Origin: Planctomycetota bacterium | GTDB lineage: Bacteria > Planctomycetota > Phycisphaerae > WQYP01 | NCBI GenBank assembly: GCA_021798635.1 | Contig: JAJZGH010000067.1 | Location: 1 to 19,261 of the forward strand | Direction: 5' to 3' | Length of the DNA: 19,261 nucleotides | Shown here: one piece after another, positions 1-8,026 of the stretch | Numbering within the stretch: position 1 is the first letter of the stretch | How the letters are laid out: the number at the start of each line of letters is the position of its first letter | Program-made: the position numbers and the translations under genes | The notes under the pieces: model-generated | What the model saw: only the letters and a program-made list of their open reading frames with translations | The model's database searches: none | Told to the model about the DNA's origin: nothing

Positions 1-93
1 CAATAAAAGAGGTGTTTGCAGGAGAAAATGCTCTTGCCCAAGGGGACCCGCCCTCAAAACAGCTTGTTTTGTGGGATTTTTAACCGGACACTA
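1..93. mobile_element. Probable insertion-sequence end at left edge
   Basis: Read on the minus strand, the GloVer-repeat reading frame stops matching its repeat just after a GGAS motif. It continues into TAGTGTCCGGTTAA followed by an AT-rich leader, and the protein terminates at once. TGTCCGGTTAA looks like the terminal inverted repeat of an insertion sequence (I associate this type of end with IS4-like elements, but cannot verify that here). The rest of the element, including any transposase, would lie to the left of the window. Exact boundary and family are inferred. Confidence 0.4.
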
Positions 94-496
94 CTGATGC
101 GCCACCAATAGTCGTTGTACTATAAAAGGTGCTTCCGAAGAGAGTCAGACTGGCCATGGGACGTTGCCCATCAGTGTTGTCGAATGATGCCAACACATTT
201 GGCGCGCCGCCGTTAATAGGCACTGAGAATACTTCGCCGGCGCCATATTCACCGCCGTATTCAGTTGTGCCATACAAGGTGTTCCCAGAGAGAGTCAGAT
301 TGCCAAAAGAAGGGCCGTCCCCATCGGTGCCGTTGAAAGATGCCAATGTCGTCAGACCCTGGGCTTGCGACACTCCGCTTGTTGCGAACATCGCCGCAGC
401 ACCAAAAAGCACACCGATAGCACTGCCGCATGGCAAACAATTAAAGAATGTCCGATTGACACAAGCATTTTTGCCCAGCTTTGACAGCTTATACAT
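80..496 (-). pseudogene. Truncated secreted GloVer-repeat protein
   Basis: This is a 138-residue frame whose start is set by a strong Shine-Dalgarno, AAGGAGAC at 501-508, about six bases before the ATG at 496; an in-frame ATG at 514 is less likely. Residues 1 to about 45 form a signal peptide (hydrophobic stretch, then a SQAQG-like cleavage site). The rest carries the tandem repeat known as GloVer (TIGR03803 type): LASFNGTDGDGP, LYGTTEYGG, GEVFSVPINGG, then a second repeat beginning LASFDNTDGQRP. Family members usually have many such repeats and several hundred residues. This copy ends in the middle of its second repeat, in a GGAS context followed by a foreign VVSG tail and stop. It is most simply a secreted surface protein broken by an insertion sequence. 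The function of intact relatives is unknown. Confidence 0.7.
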
Positions 497-542
497 GACA
501 GTCTCCTTCCACATTGCAATTATGACAAATTCTTTACGATAA

Positions 543-570
543 AGTATATAAATTATCGAACGCTTGTCAA
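543..570 (-). promoter_or_regulatory. Sigma-70-type promoter for the GloVer gene
   Basis: On the minus strand TTGACA (565-570) is followed after 16 bases by TATACT (543-548). Initiation near 535 would give a leader of roughly 40 bases before the strong ribosome binding site of the truncated GloVer gene. The surrounding sequence is AT-rich compared with the rest of the window. This is the best -35/-10 match I found here. Confidence 0.55.
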
Positions 571-596
571 AAAAAGTATCGGTATTTGGTGATTAT

Positions 597-745
597 TCAA
601 CGGCCATATTTGAATTCCAGCAACGCGTGCATCGCCCGGCGGATCGGCTCCGGCAGTTGCGGCCAAGCTCGGTCATCGCTTCCAGATCATAATTGGCAGC
701 CAAATAGCGGATCAATACATCGAATACATAAGGATAATATATACT
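597..745 (-). pseudogene. Short unrecognised coding remnant
   Basis: Directly downstream of the IS630 transposase stop, and in the same frame, the minus strand stays open with a protein-like sequence (VLIRYLAANYDLEAMTELGR). One frame change then gives QLPEPIRRAMHALLEFKYGR and a stop at 597. No start codon is visible, so the N-terminus is missing, possibly removed by the neighbouring element. The LPEPIRRAM.AL ending resembles small hypothetical proteins I associate with planctomycete mobile regions, but I cannot name the family. It may be only a fragment. Confidence 0.25.
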
Positions 746-1002
746 CTATGCGGTTATTAACGGGACATTTTCGAAGGTTTGGAATCGCGGTGCCATCAGC
801 GTGGTGATGGTGTCGCGGTGGATGGTTGGCAATTCATCCAGGCACCGATCAGGGGTTGACGAAACTCCTGGAACGAGCCGTGGTGACGGGAATTCAGTAC
901 GGTCTTTTTGGTGAATCTCCAGAGCCGCTCGATAAGATTGAGGTTCGGAGAATAGGATGGCAAAAAAAAGCGGCTCAATGTGCAGGGGCGCCACCATATC
1001 AC
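746..1002 (-). pseudogene. IS630-family transposase C-terminal remnant (frameshifted)
   Basis: The minus strand encodes FFLPSYSPNLNLIERLWRF, the hallmark C-terminal motif of IS630/Tc1-mariner DDE transposases, where the glutamate is the last catalytic residue. A shift of reading frame near position 840 is needed to pass into LPTIHRDTITTLMAPRF and QTFENV, which matches the usual IS630 C-terminal end and stops at 746. The N-terminal two thirds, with the first two catalytic aspartates, are absent. The homology starts only about 40 bases beyond the stop codon of the GH2 gene. This is a dead element, truncated at its 5' side and frameshifted. Confidence 0.8.
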
Positions 1003-1044
1003 GCACTGCGGGCGGATGCGGCGAACCGGCGAGGCATCGTGCCG

Positions 1045-3513
1045 TTACGTTTTTGCCAATAGTTGCACGGCTGCGGGCTGCAGGTTGGGGGCGGTGGCGC
1101 GTACGCGGATGATTCCGCCGGTGTTATTTGCACGGGCTAATACCATGCACAGGCCGTTGAAGGCGCTGCGATAGTTGGCCTGATTGGGTTGCAGACATGC
1201 CGGATCGCCATTACCGACGCCGGCATTCATGCCTGCGCCGGTAACGCTGAATCGGACTTTGTTGTCGGCGGTGGGCACGATGCGGCCGGCGGAATCCACG
1301 ACGGAAACCGCGATGGGAACCGTATCCTGGCCGTCAGCTTGCAACACATACCGGTCCGGCGTCAGCAGCAAAGCGGCGGCTCGGCCGGTGGTTTCGATGC
1401 GGTGTATCGCGGACAGGGAGCCATGATTATAGCCGTAGGCTTCAATATGGCCCGGCGCATAGGGTACATCCCACTGGATGTGTTTGAGGCGGGGCATCGC
1501 TTTGGTGCCGTAACTTGTGCCATTGACGCGTAATTCAATTTTATCGCAGTTGCCGTAGCACCATACGCGAATAGTTTTGCCTTCATGCCCGTGCCAATTC
1601 CAGTGGGGGAAAATGTGAACCAAGGGCTTGTTATCCCACCATGCTTTGTAGTACATGGCGGCATCTTTGGGAAAGCCGCACATATCCAGCAGGCCAAAAT
1701 GTGAGTTGATCGAGGGCCAGCCGCACGGGGTTGGTTCACCGCGATAATCAAAGCCGGTCCAGACAAATCCACCGGCGATAAAGGGGCGCACGGCCACGGG
1801 TTGCCAGGACTTTTCGGGATCACCGTGATACGCACTAACGAGGCCCGCGGGGATATCGGTTTTGTAAATACCGCGATCGCTGGTATTGCTGCCGATTTCG
1901 CTGCCAAACATTTTCAGGTGCGGATAGGCCTTGTGGAATCGATCGTAATTAAATGGATCGTAGTTGCAGCCCTGCAGATTCTCAACGGTTTCAAAGCCGT
2001 GCAGCCGGTGGAAATCAGCGTTGGCATCCCACCCGATCTGCCTCTTACCCCAGTTCCCGTTCATAGCACAGGTAATGGGCCGTGTGCGATCATACTTATG
2101 AACGGATTGCATCAGGGCCGCAAAAACTTCTTTGCCATAGTGCGAGTTCTGCACCTTATACTCTTCATTGCACAACGACCACATGATGATACTGGGGTGA
2201 TTGCGATCGCGCAGAACCATCTCATCGACATGCCACATGTTCGTATACGGATCGCCCACAGCGGTCTTGGGGCCGTAATCATCGCCAAGGCGGCGGTTTT
2301 CATCCATCACCAACATACCCAGTTCATCGCAGGCATCATAAAATGCCGGGGCCATCAAATTATGCGAGCAGCGCACGGCGTTGCAGCCAATTTCCTTAAG
2401 TTTGCGCACGCGCCAGTACCAGAGGCTGTCGGGCGCACCGATGCCCACGCCCACAAAATCCTGATGGTTGCAGGTTCCTTGGAGTTCCACATGCTGTTCG
2501 TTAAGGAAAAAGCCTTTATCAGCGTCATAGCGTAAGGTGCGAATGCCGAATTTCTGAGTATGGGCATCCACCAGCGATCCGCCACGGAATATCTGCGTGG
2601 TCAGCGTGTAAAGATTGCGATTTTCCAAGGACCACAGAGCAACCTGCTTTAACGCGGCAACTTGGGTTATGGATCCGGATTCGCCTGGGGAAAGAATCAA
2701 TTCATTGGAAAGGCGTGTCACGCTTTGTCCCAGCGGATCCGATACCGTTGACACAATTTCGCAGGTATGCCGCTGGTGCGATTCATTGACCACACTGGTT
2801 TGAATGGTTAAATCGGCCGAGGCATTATCGCGTACATTATGTATATCGCTGATAACATAAACGCCCCACGGTAACACATGCACCGGGTCGGCAACATTCA
2901 ACCAGACGTGGCGGTAAATGCCGCCGCCCTCATACCACCAGCCTTCAAATTTGGTGGGATCCACATATACGGCCAGGACATTATCGCCGCCGAAATTTGC
3001 GGATTTGGAAATATCAAAACGAAAGGGTGTGTAACCACCCTGATGGCGTCCCAGCAGTTTCCCATTGAGGTAGACATGGGCATCGCGGTATACGCCTTCA
3101 AAATCAAGCCAGACGGCTTTGCCACTGTCCGATGCCGCCAGTGAGAAATGCCGGCGATACCAGGCCGGATACACCGGTAGAAACCCGTGGCCTTTGTCGG
3201 CCTTCGGATCGTATTTTCCTTCCACAATATAATCGTGGGGTAATTGGACTACGCGCCATGCGCTATCGTCAAAATCCTCAGCCACCTGCGCGTGCGTTGC
3301 CGCCGCATGAGGGACGCTATGATCAACAGTTTTACCGGCCAAGGCTTGAAACCGCCAATTGGCGTCCAGCAGTTCATGGCGGCGCGGGCCGGCAGCGGCA
3401 ATCGCCCCGGCCAGAGCTGCGGATTGCCCTTTGGAGTACTCATTTACATTGGCCAGTGCGGCGGATGCGGCAACCGCCAGACCCGCTTTGATTAAATCTC
3501 TACGTTGCAACAT
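1045..3513 (-). CDS. Tat-exported GH2 beta-galactosidase-like glycoside hydrolase
   Basis: This 822-residue enzyme should hydrolyse beta-glycosidic bonds, most likely beta-galactosides, by the retaining GH2 mechanism; the exact substrate is not readable. An N-terminal QRRDLIKAG followed by a hydrophobic alanine-rich stretch is a twin-arginine signal. Then come a sugar-binding jelly-roll domain (about 45-215, with WWYEGGGIYR), an Ig-like domain (about 225-330) and the TIM barrel (about 335-610). The C-terminal part looks like DUF4982 plus a GH2 C5-type domain. The expected acid/base is Glu450 in WSLCNEE and the nucleophile Glu539 in MFGSEIGS; the usual GNE is CNE here. An AGAGGA ribosome site precedes the ATG. 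It lies 97 bp behind the GH27 gene on the same strand, so the two are probably co-transcribed. A paralogue begins at 17706. Confidence 0.9.
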   Translation of the reverse strand: MLQRRDLIKAGLAVAASAALANVNEYSKGQSAALAGAIAAAGPRRHELLDANWRFQALAGKTVDHSVPHAAATHAQVAEDFDDSAWRVVQLPHDYIVEGKYDPKADKGHGFLPVYPAWYRRHFSLAASDSGKAVWLDFEGVYRDAHVYLNGKLLGRHQGGYTPFRFDISKSANFGGDNVLAVYVDPTKFEGWWYEGGGIYRHVWLNVADPVHVLPWGVYVISDIHNVRDNASADLTIQTSVVNESHQRHTCEIVSTVSDPLGQSVTRLSNELILSPGESGSITQVAALKQVALWSLENRNLYTLTTQIFRGGSLVDAHTQKFGIRTLRYDADKGFFLNEQHVELQGTCNHQDFVGVGIGAPDSLWYWRVRKLKEIGCNAVRCSHNLMAPAFYDACDELGMLVMDENRRLGDDYGPKTAVGDPYTNMWHVDEMVLRDRNHPSIIMWSLCNEEYKVQNSHYGKEVFAALMQSVHKYDRTRPITCAMNGNWGKRQIGWDANADFHRLHGFETVENLQGCNYDPFNYDRFHKAYPHLKMFGSEIGSNTSDRGIYKTDIPAGLVSAYHGDPEKSWQPVAVRPFIAGGFVWTGFDYRGEPTPCGWPSINSHFGLLDMCGFPKDAAMYYKAWWDNKPLVHIFPHWNWHGHEGKTIRVWCYGNCDKIELRVNGTSYGTKAMPRLKHIQWDVPYAPGHIEAYGYNHGSLSAIHRIETTGRAAALLLTPDRYVLQADGQDTVPIAVSVVDSAGRIVPTADNKVRFSVTGAGMNAGVGNGDPACLQPNQANYRSAFNGLCMVLARANNTGGIIRVRATAPNLQPAAVQLLAKT

Positions 3514-3545
3514 AGACCGTCCTCTAAATTAACGCACCATTCTTT

Positions 3546-3559
3546 ATTTTCCGGAAAAT
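3546..3559. promoter_or_regulatory. 14-bp perfect palindrome between GH27 and GH2 genes
   Basis: ATTTTCCGGAAAAT is a perfect 14-base inverted repeat in the 97-bp gap of the carbohydrate operon, about 33 bases upstream of the GH2 start. It could bind a dimeric regulator or mark an RNA processing site. It lacks a U-tract suitable for a classical terminator. The function is a guess. Confidence 0.25.
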
Positions 3560-3610
3560 CGCATTCCAGGCATCACCGTATGAACGCCCGCGGATTCGTG
3601 AATCTACTGA

Positions 3611-5659
3611 TTATCCCTCATCGGTCACCTTGGGGGTACCGACCTTGAGCATGATCGCACCGTGCACGGGGACTGCAGCGCTAAAGGATGTTTTAGCGCC
3701 CAGGTTTTTCCGTTGCCACAAATCGCGTACCGGCTGATTGCCGCGCATGGATTTTTCTCCACGCCGCAGAACCGGGTCGATCATGTCCCATGCGGGAATG
3801 GAAACTGTTCGGGGTATAGCACCCAAGTTAAATATTGCCACGGCCACGGTGCCATCCCATAGCGGCCGTGCCCAGACTTCCACCTGCCCCTGCCGATCCA
3901 CACGCTGGGCCTGCATGCCCAGTTCATCCTGATTGACCGCCAGAACTTCGGTGTTGGTCATCAGGTCGGTGGTGAATTTATTGAGTTTTTCAAGATCGCA
4001 ACCCAAAAGCAGCGGTGCCGACAGCATGCACCAGAGCGTTATATGCGTAAGCTGTTCGTGCGGCGTAAGCTTGGTCCAGTGGAGCGGGCCGTCTTCAAAA
4101 TATCCCCAGCCCACAACCAGCATGTCCGGATCATTCCAATATCCCGGTCCGGCAAAAGGAAATAACATGCCGTCGCTGCCAAAGCCATTGGCGATCATGG
4201 ACCCCCATGAGTCATTGATGTCACCACTTATACGATAGCTATTGCCCCATACCGGAGATTTGCCCGCCCATGTCCAGACGTGTCCCATACCATACTGGCA
4301 CAGGCTGAAGAATATATCGCGTCCGGATTTTCGCAGCGCTTCGCCCATGATGCGATAGGGCTTGATGAATTGTTCTAAATCCGGATGTTTTGGGGCTTCC
4401 TGGCTGTAGCTGCACCAGTCATATTTGAGATAATCCACACCCCAGCGGGCGTAGGTTTTGGCATCCTGCATTTCATGGCCGAAGCTGCCGGTATGGCCGC
4501 CGCAGGTGGTGGGGCCGGGCGAGGAATACACGCCGAAGCGCAGACCGTGGCTGTGAACATAATCTGAGATGGCCTTCATATCACCAAATTTTTCGGTGGT
4601 TTTTATTTCGCCATCGGCGGTGCGGCCATTTTGCCAGCCGTCATCTATATTGATGTACATAAATCCTTTAGCCGCCAGACCACTATTTACCATGGCGTCG
4701 GCGGCGGCGCGGGTGCGTTTGGCGTCATTGTTCATGCCGTAGGCATTCCAGGAATTCCAGCCCATTTGCGGGGTCAGGGCCAGTTTATGTTCGCCGGCCA
4801 CGAGCCGCAGTGTGCGGTGCGCTGTACCCAAACTGTTTTTTGCCGTCAGCCTGACCTTGTATTCCCCTGCCTTGTTGATTTTACCGGTGATAATTCCCTT
4901 ATGATCCATCGTCAATCCCTCGGGGAGGCCGACGGCACTAAGGCTGACGGGGGCTTTGCCGGTGAAGGGAACACGGAAGAGAAAATCATGTCCGGGCGTG
5001 GCACCAAATACGCGGGGGCCGTGAAACTCCGGTGTTTCCGGATCACCGCTGGCAATAACGGGATAATCATTAGCGCCCGGATAGGGCGGCAGAGCTACGG
5101 GCCGGGCGGTGGCACCGGCGGCCAGAGTAATTACCGGATTAAGCCAGTCGGCATGATCAAAGTTTATGCCGGCAACCCCTGGCAACACCAGCAGTGTAAG
5201 CTCTTTGGCTCCCCGCAGATTGGCGTGGATTTCGCGCGCGGGGTCTCCCAGCCGCATGACTGGCGTGCGAGCTTTGGTTTTGCCATCCACCAAAACTTCA
5301 AAAATCACGGCACCTTGTTTCGTGGCTTCATCATCCAAGCCCACCTTGGCTGTGAAATTAGCCGCCGCTTTTTTCAAGTTGATACGAAAAACGCTTTCGG
5401 CATGAGTCCCGATGCCGTGGCGGTAGGTTTTACCGCCGACACGCAAGGTTTTGCCGCCGACGCTTTTATTTTTGGTGGGATTTCCCCAGCCCTGCTGCAT
5501 CAGGCTGATATTCAAATCTTCAACGCGGATAAGTTTCCCGGCTTTTGCGGCCCGGACATTTGAAGTGGTTAATACCGTACCGGCCGCCAGCACTGCGGTG
5601 GAGGCTGCTAATTTTACGACATCGCGCCGTTGGAATCGCAGGATGGAATTTTGGCCCAT
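3611..5659 (-). CDS. Tat-exported GH27 alpha-galactosidase with NPCBM and Ig-like domains
   Basis: This 682-residue enzyme is predicted to release terminal alpha-galactose, for example from raffinose-type oligosaccharides or galactomannan side chains. The ATG at 5659 is chosen because GGAGAAA (5665-5671) sits five bases upstream; the frame could extend to a TTG at 5692. The Tat signal is QRRDVVKLAAS. An NPCBM-type carbohydrate-binding domain follows (about 45-180, with YRHGIGTHAES and VGLDDEA), then a putative Ig domain (about 200-290, LPEGLTMDHKGIITG). The GH27 barrel starts at TPQMGWNSWNAYG. The nucleophile is Asp414 in LKYDWC and the acid/base Asp480 in RISGDINDSW. NDPDM and the C-terminal beta domain are also present. 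It is the first gene of the probable operon with the GH2 gene downstream. All expected catalytic residues are intact. Confidence 0.93.
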   Translation of the reverse strand: MGQNSILRFQRRDVVKLAASTAVLAAGTVLTTSNVRAAKAGKLIRVEDLNISLMQQGWGNPTKNKSVGGKTLRVGGKTYRHGIGTHAESVFRINLKKAAANFTAKVGLDDEATKQGAVIFEVLVDGKTKARTPVMRLGDPAREIHANLRGAKELTLLVLPGVAGINFDHADWLNPVITLAAGATARPVALPPYPGANDYPVIASGDPETPEFHGPRVFGATPGHDFLFRVPFTGKAPVSLSAVGLPEGLTMDHKGIITGKINKAGEYKVRLTAKNSLGTAHRTLRLVAGEHKLALTPQMGWNSWNAYGMNNDAKRTRAAADAMVNSGLAAKGFMYINIDDGWQNGRTADGEIKTTEKFGDMKAISDYVHSHGLRFGVYSSPGPTTCGGHTGSFGHEMQDAKTYARWGVDYLKYDWCSYSQEAPKHPDLEQFIKPYRIMGEALRKSGRDIFFSLCQYGMGHVWTWAGKSPVWGNSYRISGDINDSWGSMIANGFGSDGMLFPFAGPGYWNDPDMLVVGWGYFEDGPLHWTKLTPHEQLTHITLWCMLSAPLLLGCDLEKLNKFTTDLMTNTEVLAVNQDELGMQAQRVDRQGQVEVWARPLWDGTVAVAIFNLGAIPRTVSIPAWDMIDPVLRRGEKSMRGNQPVRDLWQRKNLGAKTSFSAAVPVHGAIMLKVGTPKVTDEG

Positions 5660-5729
5660 TTTTGTTTCTCCGCTATGCAATGGCCTGGACAAAATCAGCA
5701 GGGCTTACAAAGTGAAGCCTGCCACGCAG

Positions 5730-5735
5730 ATTATA
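5730..5735 (-). promoter_or_regulatory. Candidate -10 box for the GH27-GH2 operon
   Basis: A perfect TATAAT lies on the minus strand about 70 bases upstream of the GH27 start, in the 299-bp divergent region (5660-5958) shared with mnmE. No good -35 hexamer is visible at 16-18 bases, so if it is used it may depend on an activator. I saw no convincing promoter for mnmE in the same region. Confidence 0.3.
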
Positions 5736-5958
5736 CTTTAAGGCCTTTCTTGCCGGTTGAAAAGCAATTCAAAAGTCAATCTTCCTGTTTCATGGCCGGC
5801 GCAAAAGGCTTTGCATGGAAAGGTGGCATTGATTGTCAGGGCAATGAAACTTGGGAATCAGATGCTGTGGGCTTAATTTCCGATCCGTATGGATGATTGG
5901 TTTGCGAGTTTTTAGTGAAGATTGTTTCAAAGCGGCTGTTGCGACTAAAATCCGCCTT

Positions 5959-7311
5959 ATGCAGAGCAATGACACGATCGTGGCAATCAGTTCACCGGCG
6001 GGAGCGGCTCTGCGCGGCATTATCCGACTTTCCGGACCGCGGAGTTGGGCGATTGCCCAAAGCGTGTTGCGGCCTTTGTCGGCCATACGACCATACTGCT
6101 GGATAGATGCGTGGCTTGGTGATATCGCTTTGCCGGTTGGACTTATGCTTTTCCAGGCACCACGCAGTTTTACCGGGCAGGATATTGCGGAGTTGCATAT
6201 TCCCGGCTCACCGGCACTGCTGGCCATGACCATGGATAGACTTCTGGCGAGTGGGACGCGGCAGGCGGAGGGGGGCGAATTTTCGGCCAGGGCATTTCTC
6301 AATGGGAAATTAGACCTTACCGAAGCGGAGGGAATTGCGGCGACAATCTCGGCGCGTAGCGATCATCAGTTGCGTGCGGCAGCGAGTTTGCGTCATGGTA
6401 GCCTGCACCGCTGGGTGCGGCGGCAGGCTGATAATTTAGCAGACATTCTGGCGTTGGTGGAGGCGGGCATCGATTTCAGTGATGAACCGGGCGTGAGCTT
6501 CATCGGGTTGGATCAATTACAGCAGCGCCTGGAGGACGTAAGCCGCGCGATGCAGGGGCTGGAAGAGCGAGCGGTAAGTTGGGAAGCTCTGGCTGCGATG
6601 CCGACGGTTGTTCTGCTTGGACGACCCAATGTGGGAAAAAGTTCTCTGCTTAATGCGCTGTCCGGGCAACAGCGGGCCATTGTTTCACCGGTCGCGGGCA
6701 CCACCCGTGATGCGCTGTCTGTGGAGTTATCTGAGGCGTCCCGATCCGTAAGATTAGTTGATGCCGCCGGTGTAGAAACGGACCTTACGCCAATGGCCGA
6801 CCTGATGAACGATGCTCGGCGGCAAACGCTGTTGCGGGCGGATGTTATTCTTCTGGTCATTGATCATACGGATACGGAGAGTACGTTACAGGCGCTGCCG
6901 GTCGAGGTTCAAGATATCCATGTATGGAAAATTATCGTACGCAACAAATCGGATTTATCCGGCGGCCTGCGTTGCGCACCACCGACAATAGCGTTGCCGT
7001 GGATAAATGTTGCCGCTAAAACCGGTGACAGCTTGCCGGCCCTTCGCGCGATGCTCTTTGAGTACGCTCATCGACAGGCTCCGGTGGCGGAAGATTGCCT
7101 GACGTTGAATGGCAGGCATCAGTTGCTGCTGCGGCAGGCCCGGTCCGCGTTGGAACGAGCGGAAAAAATTCTGGCTTCTTCCCGGCAATTTCCGGAATTG
7201 CTGGCCGCGGATTTGCGGGCGGCGTTGGATGATCTGGGTGCCATTTCCGGCACGATCAGCAGTGATGATGTGTTAGGCCGCATTTTCAGCAGCTTCTGCA
7301 TCGGAAAATAA
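5959..7311 (+). CDS. mnmE: tRNA uridine-5-carboxymethylaminomethyl modification GTPase MnmE
   Basis: MnmE works with MnmG to modify U34 of certain tRNAs, using GTP and a folate-bound one-carbon unit. The ATG at 5959 starts a 450-residue protein of normal family length, beginning NDTIVAISSPAG. The frame upstream to 5851 is open but does not look like MnmE. The N-terminal folate-binding domain includes GEFSARAFLNGKLDLTEAEG. The GTPase domain has the P-loop GRPNVGKSS (221-229), the GTTRD switch, DAAG and NKSD. The C-terminus is the diagnostic CIGK with its cysteine. One oddity is HIPGSP where many MnmE proteins have HGGP. There is no clear Shine-Dalgarno. mnmG is not a neighbour. The gene is convergent with the toxin gene, whose stop is 37 bases away. 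Confidence 0.96.
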   Translation: MQSNDTIVAISSPAGAALRGIIRLSGPRSWAIAQSVLRPLSAIRPYCWIDAWLGDIALPVGLMLFQAPRSFTGQDIAELHIPGSPALLAMTMDRLLASGTRQAEGGEFSARAFLNGKLDLTEAEGIAATISARSDHQLRAAASLRHGSLHRWVRRQADNLADILALVEAGIDFSDEPGVSFIGLDQLQQRLEDVSRAMQGLEERAVSWEALAAMPTVVLLGRPNVGKSSLLNALSGQQRAIVSPVAGTTRDALSVELSEASRSVRLVDAAGVETDLTPMADLMNDARRQTLLRADVILLVIDHTDTESTLQALPVEVQDIHVWKIIVRNKSDLSGGLRCAPPTIALPWINVAAKTGDSLPALRAMLFEYAHRQAPVAEDCLTLNGRHQLLLRQARSALERAEKILASSRQFPELLAADLRAALDDLGAISGTISSDDVLGRIFSSFCIGK

Positions 7312-7327
7312 CGGCCACGCGCGGCTT

Positions 7328-7344
7328 TCCGCTTTTAAGGCGGA
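7328..7344. terminator. Possible bidirectional terminator between convergent genes
   Basis: TCCGC (7328-7332) pairs with GCGGA (7340-7344), and two inner pairs extend the stem around a TTTTA-rich loop. It lies in the 37-bp gap between the mnmE stop and the stop of the convergent toxin gene, where a shared terminator would be expected. The T-tract is short, so the call is tentative. Confidence 0.35.
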
Positions 7345-7348
7345 GCAT

Positions 7349-8026
7349 TTAGGTTTCCAACGCCAATCTTTCAGAGGCCAATGAGATCGGTTCAAGGCGC
7401 ATGGGCTTACGGGCTTCCGACATAATTGTTTCACGCACCATCGGGGAAAGCGTATGGAGATCCCCGCCGTCGAAGCAGGTTAAGGCCTTGAGACTTTCCA
7501 TGGGCTGGAACGCCGCACCGAATAATGTTCGCGCCGCAGACAGTGCATGTGCCAGACTTCCACCGGCTGCCAACATCACCGCGATATCCTGATAATCTTT
7601 CGCCTCCACGCGTTGGAGAATCACTTTTACCTTGAAAGCCAGCAGATCGGTCAGCGACGCGACTAACATGCTTCCATCATCCGTAAATTCCGGCACACCA
7701 ACCCGACCATTGGTTATCGTGCCGAAAAAAGAAATCTGCACGGCCCTCTCGCTGGGTTTATGGTCTGCTGCCAGCATGGTCCAGCTTTGAGCTGTCTCCT
7801 GAAGTACTTGGGCGGTGGCTAAAAAGGGAAATGCTTTGCCTATCGCCAATTTATCCAGCGAACGATCGGTGAAAAAGTCGAAGTCGATGGATTGGCGATG
7901 CCCAAGGCGCAATGCCACGGCAGTGCCGCCATAGAGGACGAACCCCATTTTGGCGGCGGCATGTAATTGGGGCCAGATGCGTTTCTGCGCGGGTGGCAAG
8001 ATGTCCCAGTGCGTTTCAAAATTCAT
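7349..8026 (-). CDS. AbiEii/AbiGii-type nucleotidyltransferase toxin
   Basis: This 225-residue protein belongs to the DUF1814/AbiEii branch of the nucleotidyltransferase superfamily; studied members act as toxins of toxin-antitoxin or abortive-infection modules, some by adding nucleotides to tRNA ends. The core motif is readable: YGGTAVALRL at 32-41, then R44, S46 and the metal-binding pair Asp48/Asp50 in QSIDFDFF. A later segment, LLAFKVKVILQR...KDYQDIA, is the family's conserved lysine/KDxxDI region. The start overlaps the stop of the upstream small gene (8023..8313) by four bases, which is typical of a translationally coupled pair. No AbiEi winged-helix antitoxin is present next to it. The target cannot be told from sequence. 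It looks intact. Confidence 0.85.
   Translation of the reverse strand: MNFETHWDILPPAQKRIWPQLHAAAKMGFVLYGGTAVALRLGHRQSIDFDFFTDRSLDKLAIGKAFPFLATAQVLQETAQSWTMLAADHKPSERAVQISFFGTITNGRVGVPEFTDDGSMLVASLTDLLAFKVKVILQRVEAKDYQDIAVMLAAGGSLAHALSAARTLFGAAFQPMESLKALTCFDGGDLHTLSPMVRETIMSEARKPMRLEPISLASERLALET

Noticed and set aside
826..1062. Plus-strand open frame opposite the transposase remnant
   Set aside because: It is the complement of the IS630 tail; the minus-strand reading carries the family motif.
1801..2535. Plus-strand open frame (244 codons) inside the GH2 gene
   Set aside because: It is antisense to the GH2 catalytic domain, where both catalytic glutamates are encoded on the other strand.
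4631..5563. Long plus-strand open frame (310 codons) across the GH27 gene
   Set aside because: It lies fully antisense to the well-supported alpha-galactosidase and has no recognisable motif; GC-rich codon use on the real strand keeps the opposite frame open.
5851..5958. Upstream extension of the mnmE frame
   Set aside because: MnmE proteins begin at about the NDTIVAISSPAG region, and the extension would make the protein abnormally long at its N-terminus.
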